From the NCBI GenBank assembly GCA_030149205.1, contig JASBSB010000005.1, positions 1 to 64,000 on the forward strand: a stretch of 64,000 bases of DNA, given 5' to 3'. Positions 50,136 to 61,686 of the stretch are shown here, in pieces. A program made the translations under genes and the position numbers. Origin of the DNA: Candidatus Heimdallarchaeota archaeon (GTDB lineage: Archaea > Asgardarchaeota > Heimdallarchaeia > Heimdallarchaeales > Kariarchaeaceae). The notes beneath the pieces are model-generated. The model was not told where the DNA came from and ran no database searches. It saw only the letters and a list, made by a program, of their open reading frames with translations. The stretch's first letter is position 1. Each line of letters starts with the position of its first letter.

Positions 50136-50537
50136 CTGTTTCGTGTACAATGTCTGCTGCTTCTAAGGGAAGGGCCAAAAAGCGGATATGACCTCGCAAA
50201 ACTCTTAAAGGAAATGACAGGCGATAAACCAAGCACAGGGAAGATTTATCCCTTTCTTCATGAACTTAAGGAAAAAGGATATGCTATTGAGATAGATGAG
50301 GTCGAGGATAACAGAGGAACAACTAAATATCATTTGTCCAAAGAAGGTATAGAACTTATTGATGATGTCCTTTCCAGAATGGGTAATCTAATCGAAGCAA
50401 GATTGGAGCAGCTCCTTGAATCTTGTTACCATTGTGGGATCAAATTATATGGACCAAAAGTTTATGGAAAGGGTAAGGAAGGCAAAAAACAGGCTTTCTG
50501 CTGTACTCATTGTCGAGACTCGTATTTGGAACATTAA
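50136..50537 (+). CDS. PadR-like regulator with C-terminal TRASH-like zinc domain; start uncertain
   Basis: In-frame upstream extension restores the wHTH: LFRVQCLLLLREGPKSGYDLAKLLKEMTGDKPSTGKIYPFLHELKEKGYA; C-terminal CYHCGIKLYGPKVYGKGKEGKKQAFCCTHCRDSYLEH. Confidence 0.75.
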   Translation: MFRVQCLLLLREGPKSGYDLAKLLKEMTGDKPSTGKIYPFLHELKEKGYAIEIDEVEDNRGTTKYHLSKEGIELIDDVLSRMGNLIEARLEQLLESCYHCGIKLYGPKVYGKGKEGKKQAFCCTHCRDSYLEH

Positions 50538-50601
50538 GGGTTTATTTTTTATTTAAAAAAAATTTCTCACAATTCATTTAACTTGAAAAAGTATAACTAT
50601 T

Positions 50602-53211
50602 TTAGGCGGTGATAGGAGTAGCAGACAAATTAAGGTCTATTTTAGGGACTTTGTAGCGCTTTAGAAGTAAACTGCTGGTAACGACAGAAACTGATGAAAA
50701 TGCCATTGCGAGTCCCGCGAATTCAGGAGGTAAGGTAAATACAATATTTGAAGCTGCATAGATTATAGGTACAAACACACCAGCTGCAAGTGGAATTCCA
50801 AGTACATTGTAAATAAAAGCCCATCCAAAATTTATTTTTATACGTCTGAATGTTGTTTTTGAGAGGTCTATTGCCTTAACCACATCTCTGAGATCGTTTT
50901 TAATCAAAACCAAATCTGCAGTTTCAATTGCTACATCAGTTCCCGCTCCAATTGCGATTCCTATGTCTGCTTGTGCAAGAGCAGGGGCATCATTTATGCC
51001 ATCACCAACCATTCCAACTTTCTTACCCTTCACTTGTAGCTCTTTTACCTTCTCTGCCTTCTCTTGCGGTAATACAGAAGCTAAAACGTTTGTAATGCCC
51101 ACTTGTTTGGCTATATAATTTGCAGTTCTTTGGTTGTCTCCTGTTATCATCCAAACCTCAATACCCATTTCTTGAAGTTTTTGAACTGCAACTTTTGAGG
51201 TTGGTTTTATTGTATCGGCAACGGCGAACAATCCAACTACTTCATCATTGACAACTCCTAACATAACTGTTTTACCCTGTCCTTCTAACTCCTGAACTTT
51301 TGAACGAGTGTTTTCAGGTATTGCTTTACCTTCTTCCTTAAGCAAGTCTGGTTTACCCAAGAGAACTTTATTGCCGTTTACAGTCCCTGTAACTCCTTTA
51401 CCAAGAACAGCCTGAAAATCTGTAGGTTCACTCAAATTAGCATTAGATTCTTTGGCATAATTCACAATAGCTTTACCAAGAGGATGTTCAGAACCTAACT
51501 CAACAGATGCCAATAATGACAAAGTGTTTTCGTCATTCTTGAAATTTACAAATTCAGTTACCTTGGGTTTTCCCTCTGTGATTGTCCCGGTCTTATCTAG
51601 AACTACTGCATTTAAAGAATGTGCACCTTCTAATGCTTCTCCACCTTTGATTAATATCCCATTTTTAGCCCCTAAACCTGTCCCAACCATTATTGCAGTA
51701 GGTGTGGCTAATCCTAATGCACAAGGGCATGAAATAACAACCACTGAGATTGCAAGAAGGAATGAGAAAAGAAATGGAGAAGAACCTGGAGGCACCCATG
51801 AAAGTGGTACTACGTTAAGCTGAAATAAGCTAAACCAAACGAAAAAGGTTAGGATTGCAATACTCACAACAACCGGCACAAAAACAGAGGATATTTTATC
51901 TGCTAGTGCTTGAACAGGTGCTTTTGACAATTGGGCGTCCTCAATAAGCTTTACAATCTGTGAGAGTGTGGTGTCTTTTCCAACCTTTTCTGCTTTTACA
52001 TAAATAACTCCAGATTGATTTATTGTGGAACCAGTAACAACTTCACCTTTAGTCTTAATAACTGGGATTGGTTCTCCAGTTATCATAGATTCATCTACAG
52101 AGGAACTTCCATCAACAACACTTCCATCAACAGGTATCTTTTCACCAGGATAAACTTTTAAGATATCACCAACTTCCACAAGTTCTGCTTCAATCTTTTT
52201 CTCTTCAATGATCTCACCATTTTCATTATAGGTCAATAGGTTTGCTGTGGTTGCTTGTTGATCCAATAAATCTTTAATGGCTGTTGAAGTCTTACCCTTA
52301 GCATTAGCTTCAAGATACTTTCCAAAAATGATGAATGTTATCAGATAAGCAGCTGTGTCAAAAAACACATCACTGTAAAATTGAGGGACGAAAAAGTGAT
52401 AGATCATCACAAACAGACTGTAGAAATAAGCAGCGGATGTACCAATCATCACTAATACATCCATTGTTGCACTTCTATGCCTGAGAACAGCAAAGGATTT
52501 CGTGTAGAAACTTTTACCAACCCAAAATTGAACTGGCGTTACGAATAGAAATAATAAGAAATCTTTAAGGAAAACATTTGGAAATATTTCAATGTGGTAA
52601 AATTGTGTGATTGCTGAAATCTGAAACATAAATGGTATCATATAAAGGAAAAAAATTGGGAGCGTGAATACTAGACTTGCTATTAATTTATGTCTCCAGT
52701 ATTGTATTTCTTCCTTTTTAGACAGTTTATCCAGTGTTACCCCACCTTGGGATAACTTGGCTTTGTAACCTACATCCTCAACTAAATTAATAAGATCTCT
52801 GGCTCCTAGTTTTAAGGGGTCATACTCAATTAAGCCTTTTTCGGTACTCAAATTCACCCTAATTGACTTTACACCATCCTGAGAACCCACGTAATTCTCT
52901 ATAGTGTTAACACAGCTAGCACAGGTCATCCCACTGATATCTAACTCCGCAACACCATCTTCATTGAACTTTTTCTCGATCTCTGCACCAAATCCCACAT
53001 CTTTGATTAATTCCGCAATCTGGTCTTCAGTGTACTTGGATCTATCAAATTCTACTTGCGCTTGTTCTGTTGTTAAATTAACTTTAACAGACTTCACACC
53101 TTCCTGAGATCCTACATAGTTCTCTATAGTGTTGACACAGCTTGCACAGGTCATTCCAGAGACGTTGATCATCAGAGGTGGTTCTTTGACTTTTTGCACA
53201 TCTTCTGACAT
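50602..53211 (-). CDS. copA: Cu+-exporting P1B-type ATPase with two N-terminal HMA domains
   Basis: Two GMTCASC motifs, [46 protein letters not shown]. Confidence 0.97.
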   Translation of the reverse strand: MSEDVQKVKEPPLMINVSGMTCASCVNTIENYVGSQEGVKSVKVNLTTEQAQVEFDRSKYTEDQIAELIKDVGFGAEIEKKFNEDGVAELDISGMTCASCVNTIENYVGSQDGVKSIRVNLSTEKGLIEYDPLKLGARDLINLVEDVGYKAKLSQGGVTLDKLSKKEEIQYWRHKLIASLVFTLPIFFLYMIPFMFQISAITQFYHIEIFPNVFLKDFLLFLFVTPVQFWVGKSFYTKSFAVLRHRSATMDVLVMIGTSAAYFYSLFVMIYHFFVPQFYSDVFFDTAAYLITFIIFGKYLEANAKGKTSTAIKDLLDQQATTANLLTYNENGEIIEEKKIEAELVEVGDILKVYPGEKIPVDGSVVDGSSSVDESMITGEPIPVIKTKGEVVTGSTINQSGVIYVKAEKVGKDTTLSQIVKLIEDAQLSKAPVQALADKISSVFVPVVVSIAILTFFVWFSLFQLNVVPLSWVPPGSSPFLFSFLLAISVVVISCPCALGLATPTAIMVGTGLGAKNGILIKGGEALEGAHSLNAVVLDKTGTITEGKPKVTEFVNFKNDENTLSLLASVELGSEHPLGKAIVNYAKESNANLSEPTDFQAVLGKGVTGTVNGNKVLLGKPDLLKEEGKAIPENTRSKVQELEGQGKTVMLGVVNDEVVGLFAVADTIKPTSKVAVQKLQEMGIEVWMITGDNQRTANYIAKQVGITNVLASVLPQEKAEKVKELQVKGKKVGMVGDGINDAPALAQADIGIAIGAGTDVAIETADLVLIKNDLRDVVKAIDLSKTTFRRIKINFGWAFIYNVLGIPLAAGVFVPIIYAASNIVFTLPPEFAGLAMAFSSVSVVTSSLLLKRYKVPKIDLNLSATPITA

Positions 53212-53293
53212 TTGTATCTAAGTAATGTATCAACAATTGATATATAAATTCTTTTGTTATGAACCTTTCCAAAATTTTGATGTTTAAGTATAC

Positions 53294-53509
53294 CTAGTTT
53301 AAAACTTTGTATCCGAGTTGAGAGATTGCTTCCTTTAGTTTTTCTACATTCCCTTTTGATGCATCTGTGAGTGTGAAGTCACCTTTTGCAGCTTCCCATT
53401 CTACATCCGCTTTTTCAACAAAATCAAATTTTGATGTCCTTGCTTTAATTCCATTGGAACACCCATTGCAGGTCATTCCCTCTATTTCTAATGTTATTGT
53501 TTTAGACAT
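53294..53509 (-). CDS. CopZ-like HMA copper chaperone
   Basis: 71 aa, GMTCNGC motif, beta-alpha-beta pattern. Confidence 0.88.
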   Translation of the reverse strand: MSKTITLEIEGMTCNGCSNGIKARTSKFDFVEKADVEWEAAKGDFTLTDASKGNVEKLKEAISQLGYKVLN

Positions 53510-53750
53510 AATATCACCTGATGATATGTTAAATATTGATATATTAGAAATATTATAAAGGTATAGATAATAGTACTATTCCGCCTATTAATGAATGAGA
53601 GATTAGTTTCAATACACTGACTCTCCTAAATGTTTTTAGCAATATGAAACTTTCATAGGTTAGTCTTACAATGATTTTATCTGTGAATATTTGGAGTGGT
53701 AAATCTTTAAATAGAAAAACAAGATTGAGTCATTATGGAGGGAACACATA

Positions 53751-55364
53751 TTGAGTTCTAATTTAACTATTAATAATAATCAGTCAATCGGTGCAGTCAT
53801 TGGAGAAACAACCTCTCATGACTTAGAATTTATTGTTGATGTTGATCAAAATGAGATTCGACCTGTTGAGGTCGGTGAATATGTTGGAATATCATATGGA
53901 AACAATCGATATGCCATCGGATTGGTTACAGAAATTACTCGTGTAAACAATGAAATCATCAGTAGTTTCGCAAATTCTCCTTCATCAGTTTCTCGTATGA
54001 ATGAGCTATCCATGTACCCTGGTTCACAAAGAATTGTTGCCTCTGTCTCAGTTCAGGGAATCTTAAATGAAAATGGTCAGTTGATAAGACCGAGATACCC
54101 ACCAGCCCCGGGAGCGGAGGTCATTCGAGATCCAACTGAGATACTGGATGTTGTATTTGCAGGTGGTGGAGTTAAAGTCGGAAACTTAGTTGCAAATCCT
54201 GAAGTAGAAGTTAGCCTTGATATAAACAAGTTAATTTCAAGACATTTTTCGGTTCTTGCTGTTACAGGTGCAGGAAAGAGTTATACGGTAAGTGTCATAC
54301 TTGATGAAATTATGAAGAATATGCCTTTTGCTAGTATAGTTATTCTAGACCCACACCAAGATTACTTTTATTTAAGAGAAAACACAGAATATGGAAACAA
54401 AGTTCAGATATTTACACCTAGTGGAGACGGTAATAGCAGTAGAATCAAATTTAAAATCTCAAATTTCGATAATACTAAAATTATGGATATAATTGGATTG
54501 AGAGAAAATGCCAGCCGACAAAGAAGTTTCCTTTCAAATGTTTTGACAGAAATGAGAAATGCAAATGAAAACTGGGATCTTAGTGATGTCAGAGAAGAGA
54601 TAAACACTCAGCTAAACAACCCAGAAATCAGTGCCCAAACTAAGAGTCTTGGATATTCTGTTTTAAATTACCTCAACTGGGTTGTAGGGGAAGACTTTTT
54701 GGATGCATTGGTTGAGACACCACTGACAAGCCCAAATGAACCTTGCCTTACCAAGAAGGGTCAAATGACAATAATAGGTACAGGTCTACTTGATAATCGA
54801 GCAAAAGGTTTCTTGGTTGAAGAAGTATTGAAAAAAATCTTTACTGGGGCAGTAAATTATCGAAGAGGGACAAACCCTGAAAATGCCTTGGAGGGACCAA
54901 TATTAGTAATTCTAGAAGAGGCACATCAGTTTATTCCTGGGTTCAATGAAAAATCGTCCTGTAGAGGTATTATTAAACAGATAGCAGGTGAAGGTAGAAA
55001 ATTTGGGGTTGGTTTAGGAATCATTAGTCAGAGACCTGGGAAGGTCGATGAAAATGTGCTTTCACAATGTAACACACAAATTACCCTGAAAATTACGAAC
55101 CCCAAGGATCAAAATGCAATAGGATCTGCAAGTGAAAGCATTACACAGGACCTTCTTAACGATCTTCCCGGTCTTAACACTGGAGAGGCAATTATCAATG
55201 GTTCAGCTATTACATCTCCTGCTTTTGTTAAAATAAGGCAACTTGACCTTACCCCTGGGGGAGATGACATTGATATAGAATCAGAATGGGTAACCCCAAA
55301 TGAAAATGAAGATGTTGTTACAAGCTCTGTGGATCCAGAGCCTGATTACGAGGGAATGGTATGA
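53751..55364 (+). CDS. herA: HerA DNA helicase/translocase
   Basis: AVTGAGKSYTVSVILDEI, ILDPHQDY, VILEEAHQFIP, GEGRKFGVGLGIISQRPGKVDENVLSQCNTQITLKI; TTG start. Confidence 0.93.
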   Translation: MSSNLTINNNQSIGAVIGETTSHDLEFIVDVDQNEIRPVEVGEYVGISYGNNRYAIGLVTEITRVNNEIISSFANSPSSVSRMNELSMYPGSQRIVASVSVQGILNENGQLIRPRYPPAPGAEVIRDPTEILDVVFAGGGVKVGNLVANPEVEVSLDINKLISRHFSVLAVTGAGKSYTVSVILDEIMKNMPFASIVILDPHQDYFYLRENTEYGNKVQIFTPSGDGNSSRIKFKISNFDNTKIMDIIGLRENASRQRSFLSNVLTEMRNANENWDLSDVREEINTQLNNPEISAQTKSLGYSVLNYLNWVVGEDFLDALVETPLTSPNEPCLTKKGQMTIIGTGLLDNRAKGFLVEEVLKKIFTGAVNYRRGTNPENALEGPILVILEEAHQFIPGFNEKSSCRGIIKQIAGEGRKFGVGLGIISQRPGKVDENVLSQCNTQITLKITNPKDQNAIGSASESITQDLLNDLPGLNTGEAIINGSAITSPAFVKIRQLDLTPGGDDIDIESEWVTPNENEDVVTSSVDPEPDYEGMV

Positions 55365-56788
55365 CAACTTTTGTTCATACATCTGATTGGCACCTTGGCT
55401 TTTTTCAATATAACAAAAATCTTAGACATGATGACTTCTTTGCAGCAGCAAATAGAATCGTTGATAAAATAATAAAAATTGAGCCAGATTTTGTGCTTCA
55501 CACAGGGGATCTTTTTCATCATAAATCTCCTACACCTGGGAGTGTTCTACAGGCATTAAAGTTGCTTAACAAACTAACAAAGAAAAAAATACCAGTATTC
55601 ATCATCCGGGGTAACCATGATGCGTACACGACAAGGAACCTTCAGTACGGTGGAACTGCTTTACAGCTACTTAATGAGGCAACTGGATTGAACTATATCA
55701 ATGATGATGTAATGAACTTCAATGATGTGGATATCATTGGAGTCGGTCATTACTTCTCCGGAAGGGCTAATGAAACATTACAACGTATAAATCAAGAAAA
55801 GAGACCCTTTGATGATCGTTCAAACTTTAAAATATTAGCGATTCATAATTTTATAGAAGGACAAATTTCAGACACTTCAGAGGTAAGTTTGAGTCTGATT
55901 CAGGATCTAGCACCTGATTACGTTGCAGCTGGTCATTTTCATATCCCTTGGAAGCGAGAAAAATTAAATATATTTGTCCCAGGAAGCTCTGAATCTACAT
56001 CCGCTAATGATTGGAACAGAGAGGATAACCTGAATGGAAATATTACACTATATTCTTCATTTTACGAGGTAAAATTGGAAAATCATAATGGTTGGAGTAA
56101 GGAGGTGATTCAACATAGGATACCGGTTAGGCCAAAATTCAAGTTAGAGATTTCATCAGAGTCAATTGATCATCTGGAAATTAAATCTCAAATTTCAGAA
56201 GAAATCAATCAAGTAAAAAAATTTGCATTTTCTACAATTGTTGAAGAATTTAACTACAACTCTGATAAGAAACCAGTACGAACCGCATTTGAACAACCAT
56301 TAGTTCGAATAAGGCTAGATGCAAAAAATCTTCCACAGACCAACCAACATTTAATTAGCACACAAGAGTTAGAGTCAGAGTTAGGTTTGCTTAACCTTGA
56401 AATTTCATTTGATGATTCATTCGAATCTGATTTTCCAATAACTCAAGGTGAACATGTTGTTGTTGAAGATTTACTTCAAGAGTTAATCGAGGAAAGCGAA
56501 ATAGATGACAAACCTCACCTAACCCAATTAGTCCATCAAACTATAGATTATTTTGGTCAAAAGGCAAAAAGTACGACTCTTGGTCTGGACGACCTCAACC
56601 ATTTTCTGAGAATACAAGATGAAAGCTGGAAATTAGGATCTACCCCGAAAATTATGAAATACACAGAAGATGAGCCTCCGAAAGAGAATCTAAATGCTTC
56701 GTCTTCAAATCCAAATAAAAAAGCTTCAGCAGAATCATCCAAATCATCTCGAAAAAGAAACCAGCAATGGGAGGATCTCTTTGAATGA
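55361..56788 (+). CDS. mre11: Mre11 DNA repair nuclease
   Basis: HTSDWHLGFFQYN, HTGDLFHHKSP, IIRGNHDAY, AAGHFHIPW; ATGA overlaps with herA and rad50. Confidence 0.94.
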   Translation: MTTFVHTSDWHLGFFQYNKNLRHDDFFAAANRIVDKIIKIEPDFVLHTGDLFHHKSPTPGSVLQALKLLNKLTKKKIPVFIIRGNHDAYTTRNLQYGGTALQLLNEATGLNYINDDVMNFNDVDIIGVGHYFSGRANETLQRINQEKRPFDDRSNFKILAIHNFIEGQISDTSEVSLSLIQDLAPDYVAAGHFHIPWKREKLNIFVPGSSESTSANDWNREDNLNGNITLYSSFYEVKLENHNGWSKEVIQHRIPVRPKFKLEISSESIDHLEIKSQISEEINQVKKFAFSTIVEEFNYNSDKKPVRTAFEQPLVRIRLDAKNLPQTNQHLISTQELESELGLLNLEISFDDSFESDFPITQGEHVVVEDLLQELIEESEIDDKPHLTQLVHQTIDYFGQKAKSTTLGLDDLNHFLRIQDESWKLGSTPKIMKYTEDEPPKENLNASSSNPNKKASAESSKSSRKRNQQWEDLFE

Positions 56789-59613
56789 AAACATTAAAAA
56801 TCAACAGCTTACGCCTGAAGTCAATTCGATGCTATAATGATGATATTCTAAAATTTGATTCCGGTAAAAATATTATTACCGGGGCTAATGGGTCAGGAAA
56901 ATCAACCATCATTAACTCAATTGGTCTGGCTCTATTTGGTCAAAACTATCTCACAAACTTTGATTTGAACTATAATGATTTTATTACAAATGGAAAAGAT
57001 AAAGGTAGAATTATCTTAGATTTTTCTACAGATAAGGGGAATTTTCAATCAGAATTTTTGATTCAAAGAAAAGGGAGTAACAAATGGGTACTTTATGAAA
57101 TATTAGAGGACGAAAAGAGAAAGGAAGTCACAAAGTTGGTCTCAGAGACCAAAAACTATGTCCTAAACCTTTTTGACGGAATGCTTGATGCAACTACCTT
57201 TAAAAATGCAATATGCAGCCCACAAGGACAAATATCCAAGATAATGGATGCAACAGATTCTGAAAGGGCTGGAGAGATCTACAAAGTATTAAATGTTGAA
57301 AAATATAAAGACGTTGCAAACCTAACTAGAAAGTTGCTTAGGTTAATTGATGAAAAACAAGAGAAGACAACCAGTTATTTAGAAGGATTAGGGGATGTCG
57401 ATGCAGGTGTTTCACAATTTGAAAACAAACTAAAAGAAGAAGAGAAGAGTCTTAAGAGTTTAACAATAAACTTACAGGAGAATTTGAAAAATCATGAAGG
57501 ATTGGCAACCAATCTTATAGCTATACAATCAAAAATAACAAAGAAAAATGAGTTATCTACTCAAATTCGCAGTATTCAAGAGCAAATAGAAGACTCAAAA
57601 AAGGTAAAAACACAGGCTCAAAAATCCTTAAAAGATAAATTTGCAGGTCTTAATCAAACGAACTTGAATGAAATTGAGGTCAAACGAGATATTACCAAAT
57701 TGAACTCTGAAAAGAAGATTATTGATGCAGAATTAATTAATGTAATCGAGAAGGAGAAAGAATTCAAATTACTTACAGAAAACTCCAAGAGGTTAGAATC
57801 AAGGTTTAATGAGCTTAAGACTGATCAAAGAAGCGTTACAACAAAGTTAAATAAGTTGAAATCTGATATTTCCTCTCTTATTGATAGTAAAGATGTAACA
57901 TTAGAAAACTTGCAAAATTTCACTAAGGCTGAGTCTGATTTTTTGAATACTAAGATAAAAGAAGAAAAAGAGTATATTCAAAGCATTCAAAGCAAAAGCG
58001 AATCAAAAACAAAGAAACTGACTCAAAAGGAAGGATTAGAGAATAAAATTGCTAAATCAGAAAATGAATTTAAGAGAGAATTCGATTTAGATCCATCAAA
58101 CACAGATACAGAAATTCAAAACAAAGAAAAATTGCTTAAAGAAATCGACAAAAAAACAGAGGAAGTCAATTTATCATTAGAGGAGATATCAATTAAAAGA
58201 GGGGAGCTGAATAATAAGATAAAACAAACAAATGATGTTCTTAAACTACTAAAACACACTCATGAAACAGAAAAGACATGTCCAACCTGTAGACAAAGCT
58301 TACAGGGTGTTGACCTTAAGTCATTGACGAATATCCACCAAAAAGAGTTAGAAAGTGCAAATAAAGCAATTAAAGATATACTAACAAGTGAGAACAAACT
58401 GAAATTGGAATATAGAAAATTAGAGGAACAACAAAAGAAAATTTCAAAGGAACATCTGAAACTACAGAATTTCGCAAAGATATTCATGGAACTGAGAGAA
58501 GATAACACTCGGATCACTGAACTTACCGAATCTATCTCAATTATAGATGATGAACTATCTAAACTAAATAACGAGCATCAAAGCATTCAAACACTATTAG
58601 AAGACTCTATGAGGAAGGTTGATCTGGCTAAAGGCTATTCAAAGGATCTGCAGAATTCACTAAAAGAAGACAATAAGTTAACAAAAGATCTAAAAATGAT
58701 TGAGGAAGAGCTTTCTGAAAATTCTAAAAAAATTGCTCAAATTGATTTTAATAGACTTCAAAAAGAAAAAGCTCAACTTGAAACAAAACAAGAAAAGTTA
58801 ACTTCTAGTATTGACAAACTTCAGGAACTATTGCCATTATTTGTCAGAATACAAACTCTTACAGCGTCTATAGACTCCAATCAGGCAATCATTCTCAACA
58901 AAAGAATGAATTTAGATGAGATCTTAAAGGAACTCCCTTCAGATTCTGAGATTGAAAAACTAATTTTAGAGGAAAGGGAACTTGACAACACAATCAGTGG
59001 ATTAAAAGAGAGAATAAAAATATTGAGCAATGAGATTTTACCTGAGTTAAAGGCTAACTTGAACTCTTATCTAGAACTAAGAAAGGATAGGGATGATAAA
59101 GAAAGTCTTAGACAAAGATACATTCTTGCTCAAAAGGAATTTTCAGAGGTTTACAGGATAATGGACATTCTTCCTGAAAAGATAGTTTCAGCAGCTCTTG
59201 CGAGGGTATCAAACAATGCAACAAAAATTATCCAGAAACTTATGCCTGAAAAAGGCTTCAATCAAATTCAATTAAGCCCCAACGGTCAATTGATAGTGGT
59301 TAGACAAGGTGAAGAAATCAGGTACAATCAAATCTCAGGAGGTGAGAAAACAGCCCTCGCGATTGCCCTTCGAGCAGCACTCAGTCAGAGTGTAGTTCAG
59401 GTCAATTTTATGATACTCGATGAACCTACCCAACATTTGGATAAAAACCGGGTTGAAGAACTTATTGAAATAATGGACAAAGGAGATTTGCTGGGGAATA
59501 AAAACGGACAACTAATCCTTGTGACTCATGTTGATGAGTTCACAAGAATAGCTGATCAAAGCATAAAAATTGAGGTCGCAAACAGTGGCAAAAGAACCTT
59601 TGTGACCTCATGA
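56785..59613 (+). CDS. rad50: Rad50 DNA repair ATPase
   Basis: Walker A GANGSGKST, zinc hook CPTC, ISGGEKTALAIALR, ILDEPTQHLD, long coiled coils. Confidence 0.96.
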   Translation: MKTLKINSLRLKSIRCYNDDILKFDSGKNIITGANGSGKSTIINSIGLALFGQNYLTNFDLNYNDFITNGKDKGRIILDFSTDKGNFQSEFLIQRKGSNKWVLYEILEDEKRKEVTKLVSETKNYVLNLFDGMLDATTFKNAICSPQGQISKIMDATDSERAGEIYKVLNVEKYKDVANLTRKLLRLIDEKQEKTTSYLEGLGDVDAGVSQFENKLKEEEKSLKSLTINLQENLKNHEGLATNLIAIQSKITKKNELSTQIRSIQEQIEDSKKVKTQAQKSLKDKFAGLNQTNLNEIEVKRDITKLNSEKKIIDAELINVIEKEKEFKLLTENSKRLESRFNELKTDQRSVTTKLNKLKSDISSLIDSKDVTLENLQNFTKAESDFLNTKIKEEKEYIQSIQSKSESKTKKLTQKEGLENKIAKSENEFKREFDLDPSNTDTEIQNKEKLLKEIDKKTEEVNLSLEEISIKRGELNNKIKQTNDVLKLLKHTHETEKTCPTCRQSLQGVDLKSLTNIHQKELESANKAIKDILTSENKLKLEYRKLEEQQKKISKEHLKLQNFAKIFMELREDNTRITELTESISIIDDELSKLNNEHQSIQTLLEDSMRKVDLAKGYSKDLQNSLKEDNKLTKDLKMIEEELSENSKKIAQIDFNRLQKEKAQLETKQEKLTSSIDKLQELLPLFVRIQTLTASIDSNQAIILNKRMNLDEILKELPSDSEIEKLILEERELDNTISGLKERIKILSNEILPELKANLNSYLELRKDRDDKESLRQRYILAQKEFSEVYRIMDILPEKIVSAALARVSNNATKIIQKLMPEKGFNQIQLSPNGQLIVVRQGEEIRYNQISGGEKTALAIALRAALSQSVVQVNFMILDEPTQHLDKNRVEELIEIMDKGDLLGNKNGQLILVTHVDEFTRIADQSIKIEVANSGKRTFVTS

Positions 59614-61686
59614 AGCTCTAAATCCACCAGCAAAATCTCTATCAGGGCTTAGTAATGAGACACCCTTCTCATCCTCAACAGCAAGAACCATTCCCTCAGA
59701 TTTAATTCCTCCAAGTTTTCGAGGTTTTAAATTGTCAACAATCATTACAGTCCTGTTTTTCAGGTCTTCTGGATTGTAATATTTTGCAATTCCTGCAACT
59801 ATTGTTCGGTCTTTTCTCTCACCATCATCAACAGTTAGTACAAGCAATTTATCTGACTTGGGATGTTTCACGCAGTCTAAGACTTTTGCAGATTTGATCT
59901 TGACCTTATCAAAATCCTCTATTGTTATGAATTTGGATTCTTTAGTAGGTTTTTTAGACTTCTTGGGTTTTTCGGGTTGTTTGGACTCTTCATCACTGAC
60001 TACGACAGCTCCAAATTCTATCTCGTACTTCTTAACCTCTTTATCAGTAATTTTTTTGAAGAGGTGCCCTTGAAATTTCACAGTATTCCCTCGAATAGCT
60101 GTTCTGTCAATAATTCTCTCCCATTTATCATCAGTAATTGGATGTGCAATTCCAAGTGATAAATAGATTTTTTCAGCTGAAGAAGGGATAAAGGGATGAC
60201 TTAGCAGAGCAATAGATCTGAGGACATGAGCTAGATTAGATAAAATTTCACCTGCTCGCTTTTTGTCTGTCTTAATTACTTCCCATGGTTTTGTTTCTGT
60301 GAAGTATTTATTGACTCGAGCAACAAAGGTCTTAAGTGCTTTTAATGGTTTTTGGAACTCCACCTGTTCAAACGTCTCTTCATACTCTTTGACAGTATGC
60401 TCAAGGTCTTGCCACAGCTCCTCATCCTCTTTTTTATATGAATCAACAGTTGGAACTTTTCCATCAAAATTCCGTTCAATGAAGGTTACTGTTCTGTTGA
60501 CTAAATTCCCAAACTGATTATTCAAATCATTGTTTACTGCATCCTGAAAAAGTTTCCAGTTAAATTCTGTATTCTGTCTCTCAGGAGCAATCAATAGAAG
60601 ATAATACCTCCAATAATCTGCAGGGTAAAGCTCGAGTGCCTGATCTATGAACACACCTCGTTTTTGCGATGTAGAAAATTTCCCACCTGGATAGGTTAAC
60701 CATTGAAACCCCTTTACAAAAGTTGGGAGAATATATCCATCATCAGCCCCTATTATTGTACTTGGAAAAGTCACAGTATGGAATGGAACATTATCAATTC
60801 CCATAAATTCATAGTACCTTGTTTTAGGATTTTTCCAATATTCTAACCATAGGTTTTCATCGCCCTCTAACTTTGCCCATTTTTTCGTCATGGAGATATA
60901 ACCAATTGGAGCATCAAACCAGACATAGAAAACCAAATCTTCATAGCCTTGAAGGGGTACAGGGATACCCCACTTTAGGTTTCTTGTAATTGATCTGGGT
61001 CTTAAGCCTTCTCTAAGCCATTTTTGTGCTATTGAGAGAGTTGTAAGTGGCCATTGTTCCTGCTTGTTTACCCACTCCTCAACCTTTGGTTGAATTTTTG
61101 GTAAATCTATGTAGAGATGTTTTGTCTGTTTGATCACAAGATTGTTTGAATCTGAAATAACACTCTTCGGGTTTATTAGTTGGGTAGGATTAAGGAGTGT
61201 TGAACAATCTTCACATTGATCACCCCGTGCTCTTTCATACCCACAATGAGGACAGGTTCCAATGACATATCTATCAGGTAAGAATCTGTCATCATCAACA
61301 CTAAAGAGTTGTTCGTCCTCTTTTTCAAAAATATACCCATTTTCATAGAGTTTCAAAAACAATGATTGAGTGATCTCATGATTTTCAATATCGGAAGTTC
61401 TCCCAAAGTAATCAAAAGAGAGGTTGAAATCCTCATAATTCTTCTTCTGAACCTTATACATCTTTGTACAATAATCCTCTACAGACAGGCCAGCCTCTAA
61501 TGCTGCTATCTCCGCTGGTGTTCCATGATCATCTGTTCCACAGATGGCAACAACATCCCTTCCTCTAAGCCTGAGGTATCTTGCAAATACATCTGCAGGA
61601 AGGAGAGAACCAATTAAATTTCCAATGTGTTTGACTCCATTAATGTATGGTAATGCACTGGTTACGATATATTTTTCATTAGACAT
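59608..61686 (-). CDS. metG: Methionyl-tRNA synthetase with C-terminal tRNA-binding domain
   Basis: SALPYINGVKHIGNLIGSLLPADVFARYLR, CGTDDHGTP, zinc Cys pairs, KFSTSQKRG; C-terminal IEDFDKVKIKSAKVLDCVKHPKSDKLLVLTVD. Confidence 0.96.
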   Translation of the reverse strand: MSNEKYIVTSALPYINGVKHIGNLIGSLLPADVFARYLRLRGRDVVAICGTDDHGTPAEIAALEAGLSVEDYCTKMYKVQKKNYEDFNLSFDYFGRTSDIENHEITQSLFLKLYENGYIFEKEDEQLFSVDDDRFLPDRYVIGTCPHCGYERARGDQCEDCSTLLNPTQLINPKSVISDSNNLVIKQTKHLYIDLPKIQPKVEEWVNKQEQWPLTTLSIAQKWLREGLRPRSITRNLKWGIPVPLQGYEDLVFYVWFDAPIGYISMTKKWAKLEGDENLWLEYWKNPKTRYYEFMGIDNVPFHTVTFPSTIIGADDGYILPTFVKGFQWLTYPGGKFSTSQKRGVFIDQALELYPADYWRYYLLLIAPERQNTEFNWKLFQDAVNNDLNNQFGNLVNRTVTFIERNFDGKVPTVDSYKKEDEELWQDLEHTVKEYEETFEQVEFQKPLKALKTFVARVNKYFTETKPWEVIKTDKKRAGEILSNLAHVLRSIALLSHPFIPSSAEKIYLSLGIAHPITDDKWERIIDRTAIRGNTVKFQGHLFKKITDKEVKKYEIEFGAVVVSDEESKQPEKPKKSKKPTKESKFITIEDFDKVKIKSAKVLDCVKHPKSDKLLVLTVDDGERKDRTIVAGIAKYYNPEDLKNRTVMIVDNLKPRKLGGIKSEGMVLAVEDEKGVSLLSPDRDFAGGFRAS

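Noticed and set aside
59608-61686. Divergent KMSKS motif in MetRS (KFSTSQKRG)
   Set aside because: Variation of this kind occurs in archaeal-type MetRS; not notable on its own.
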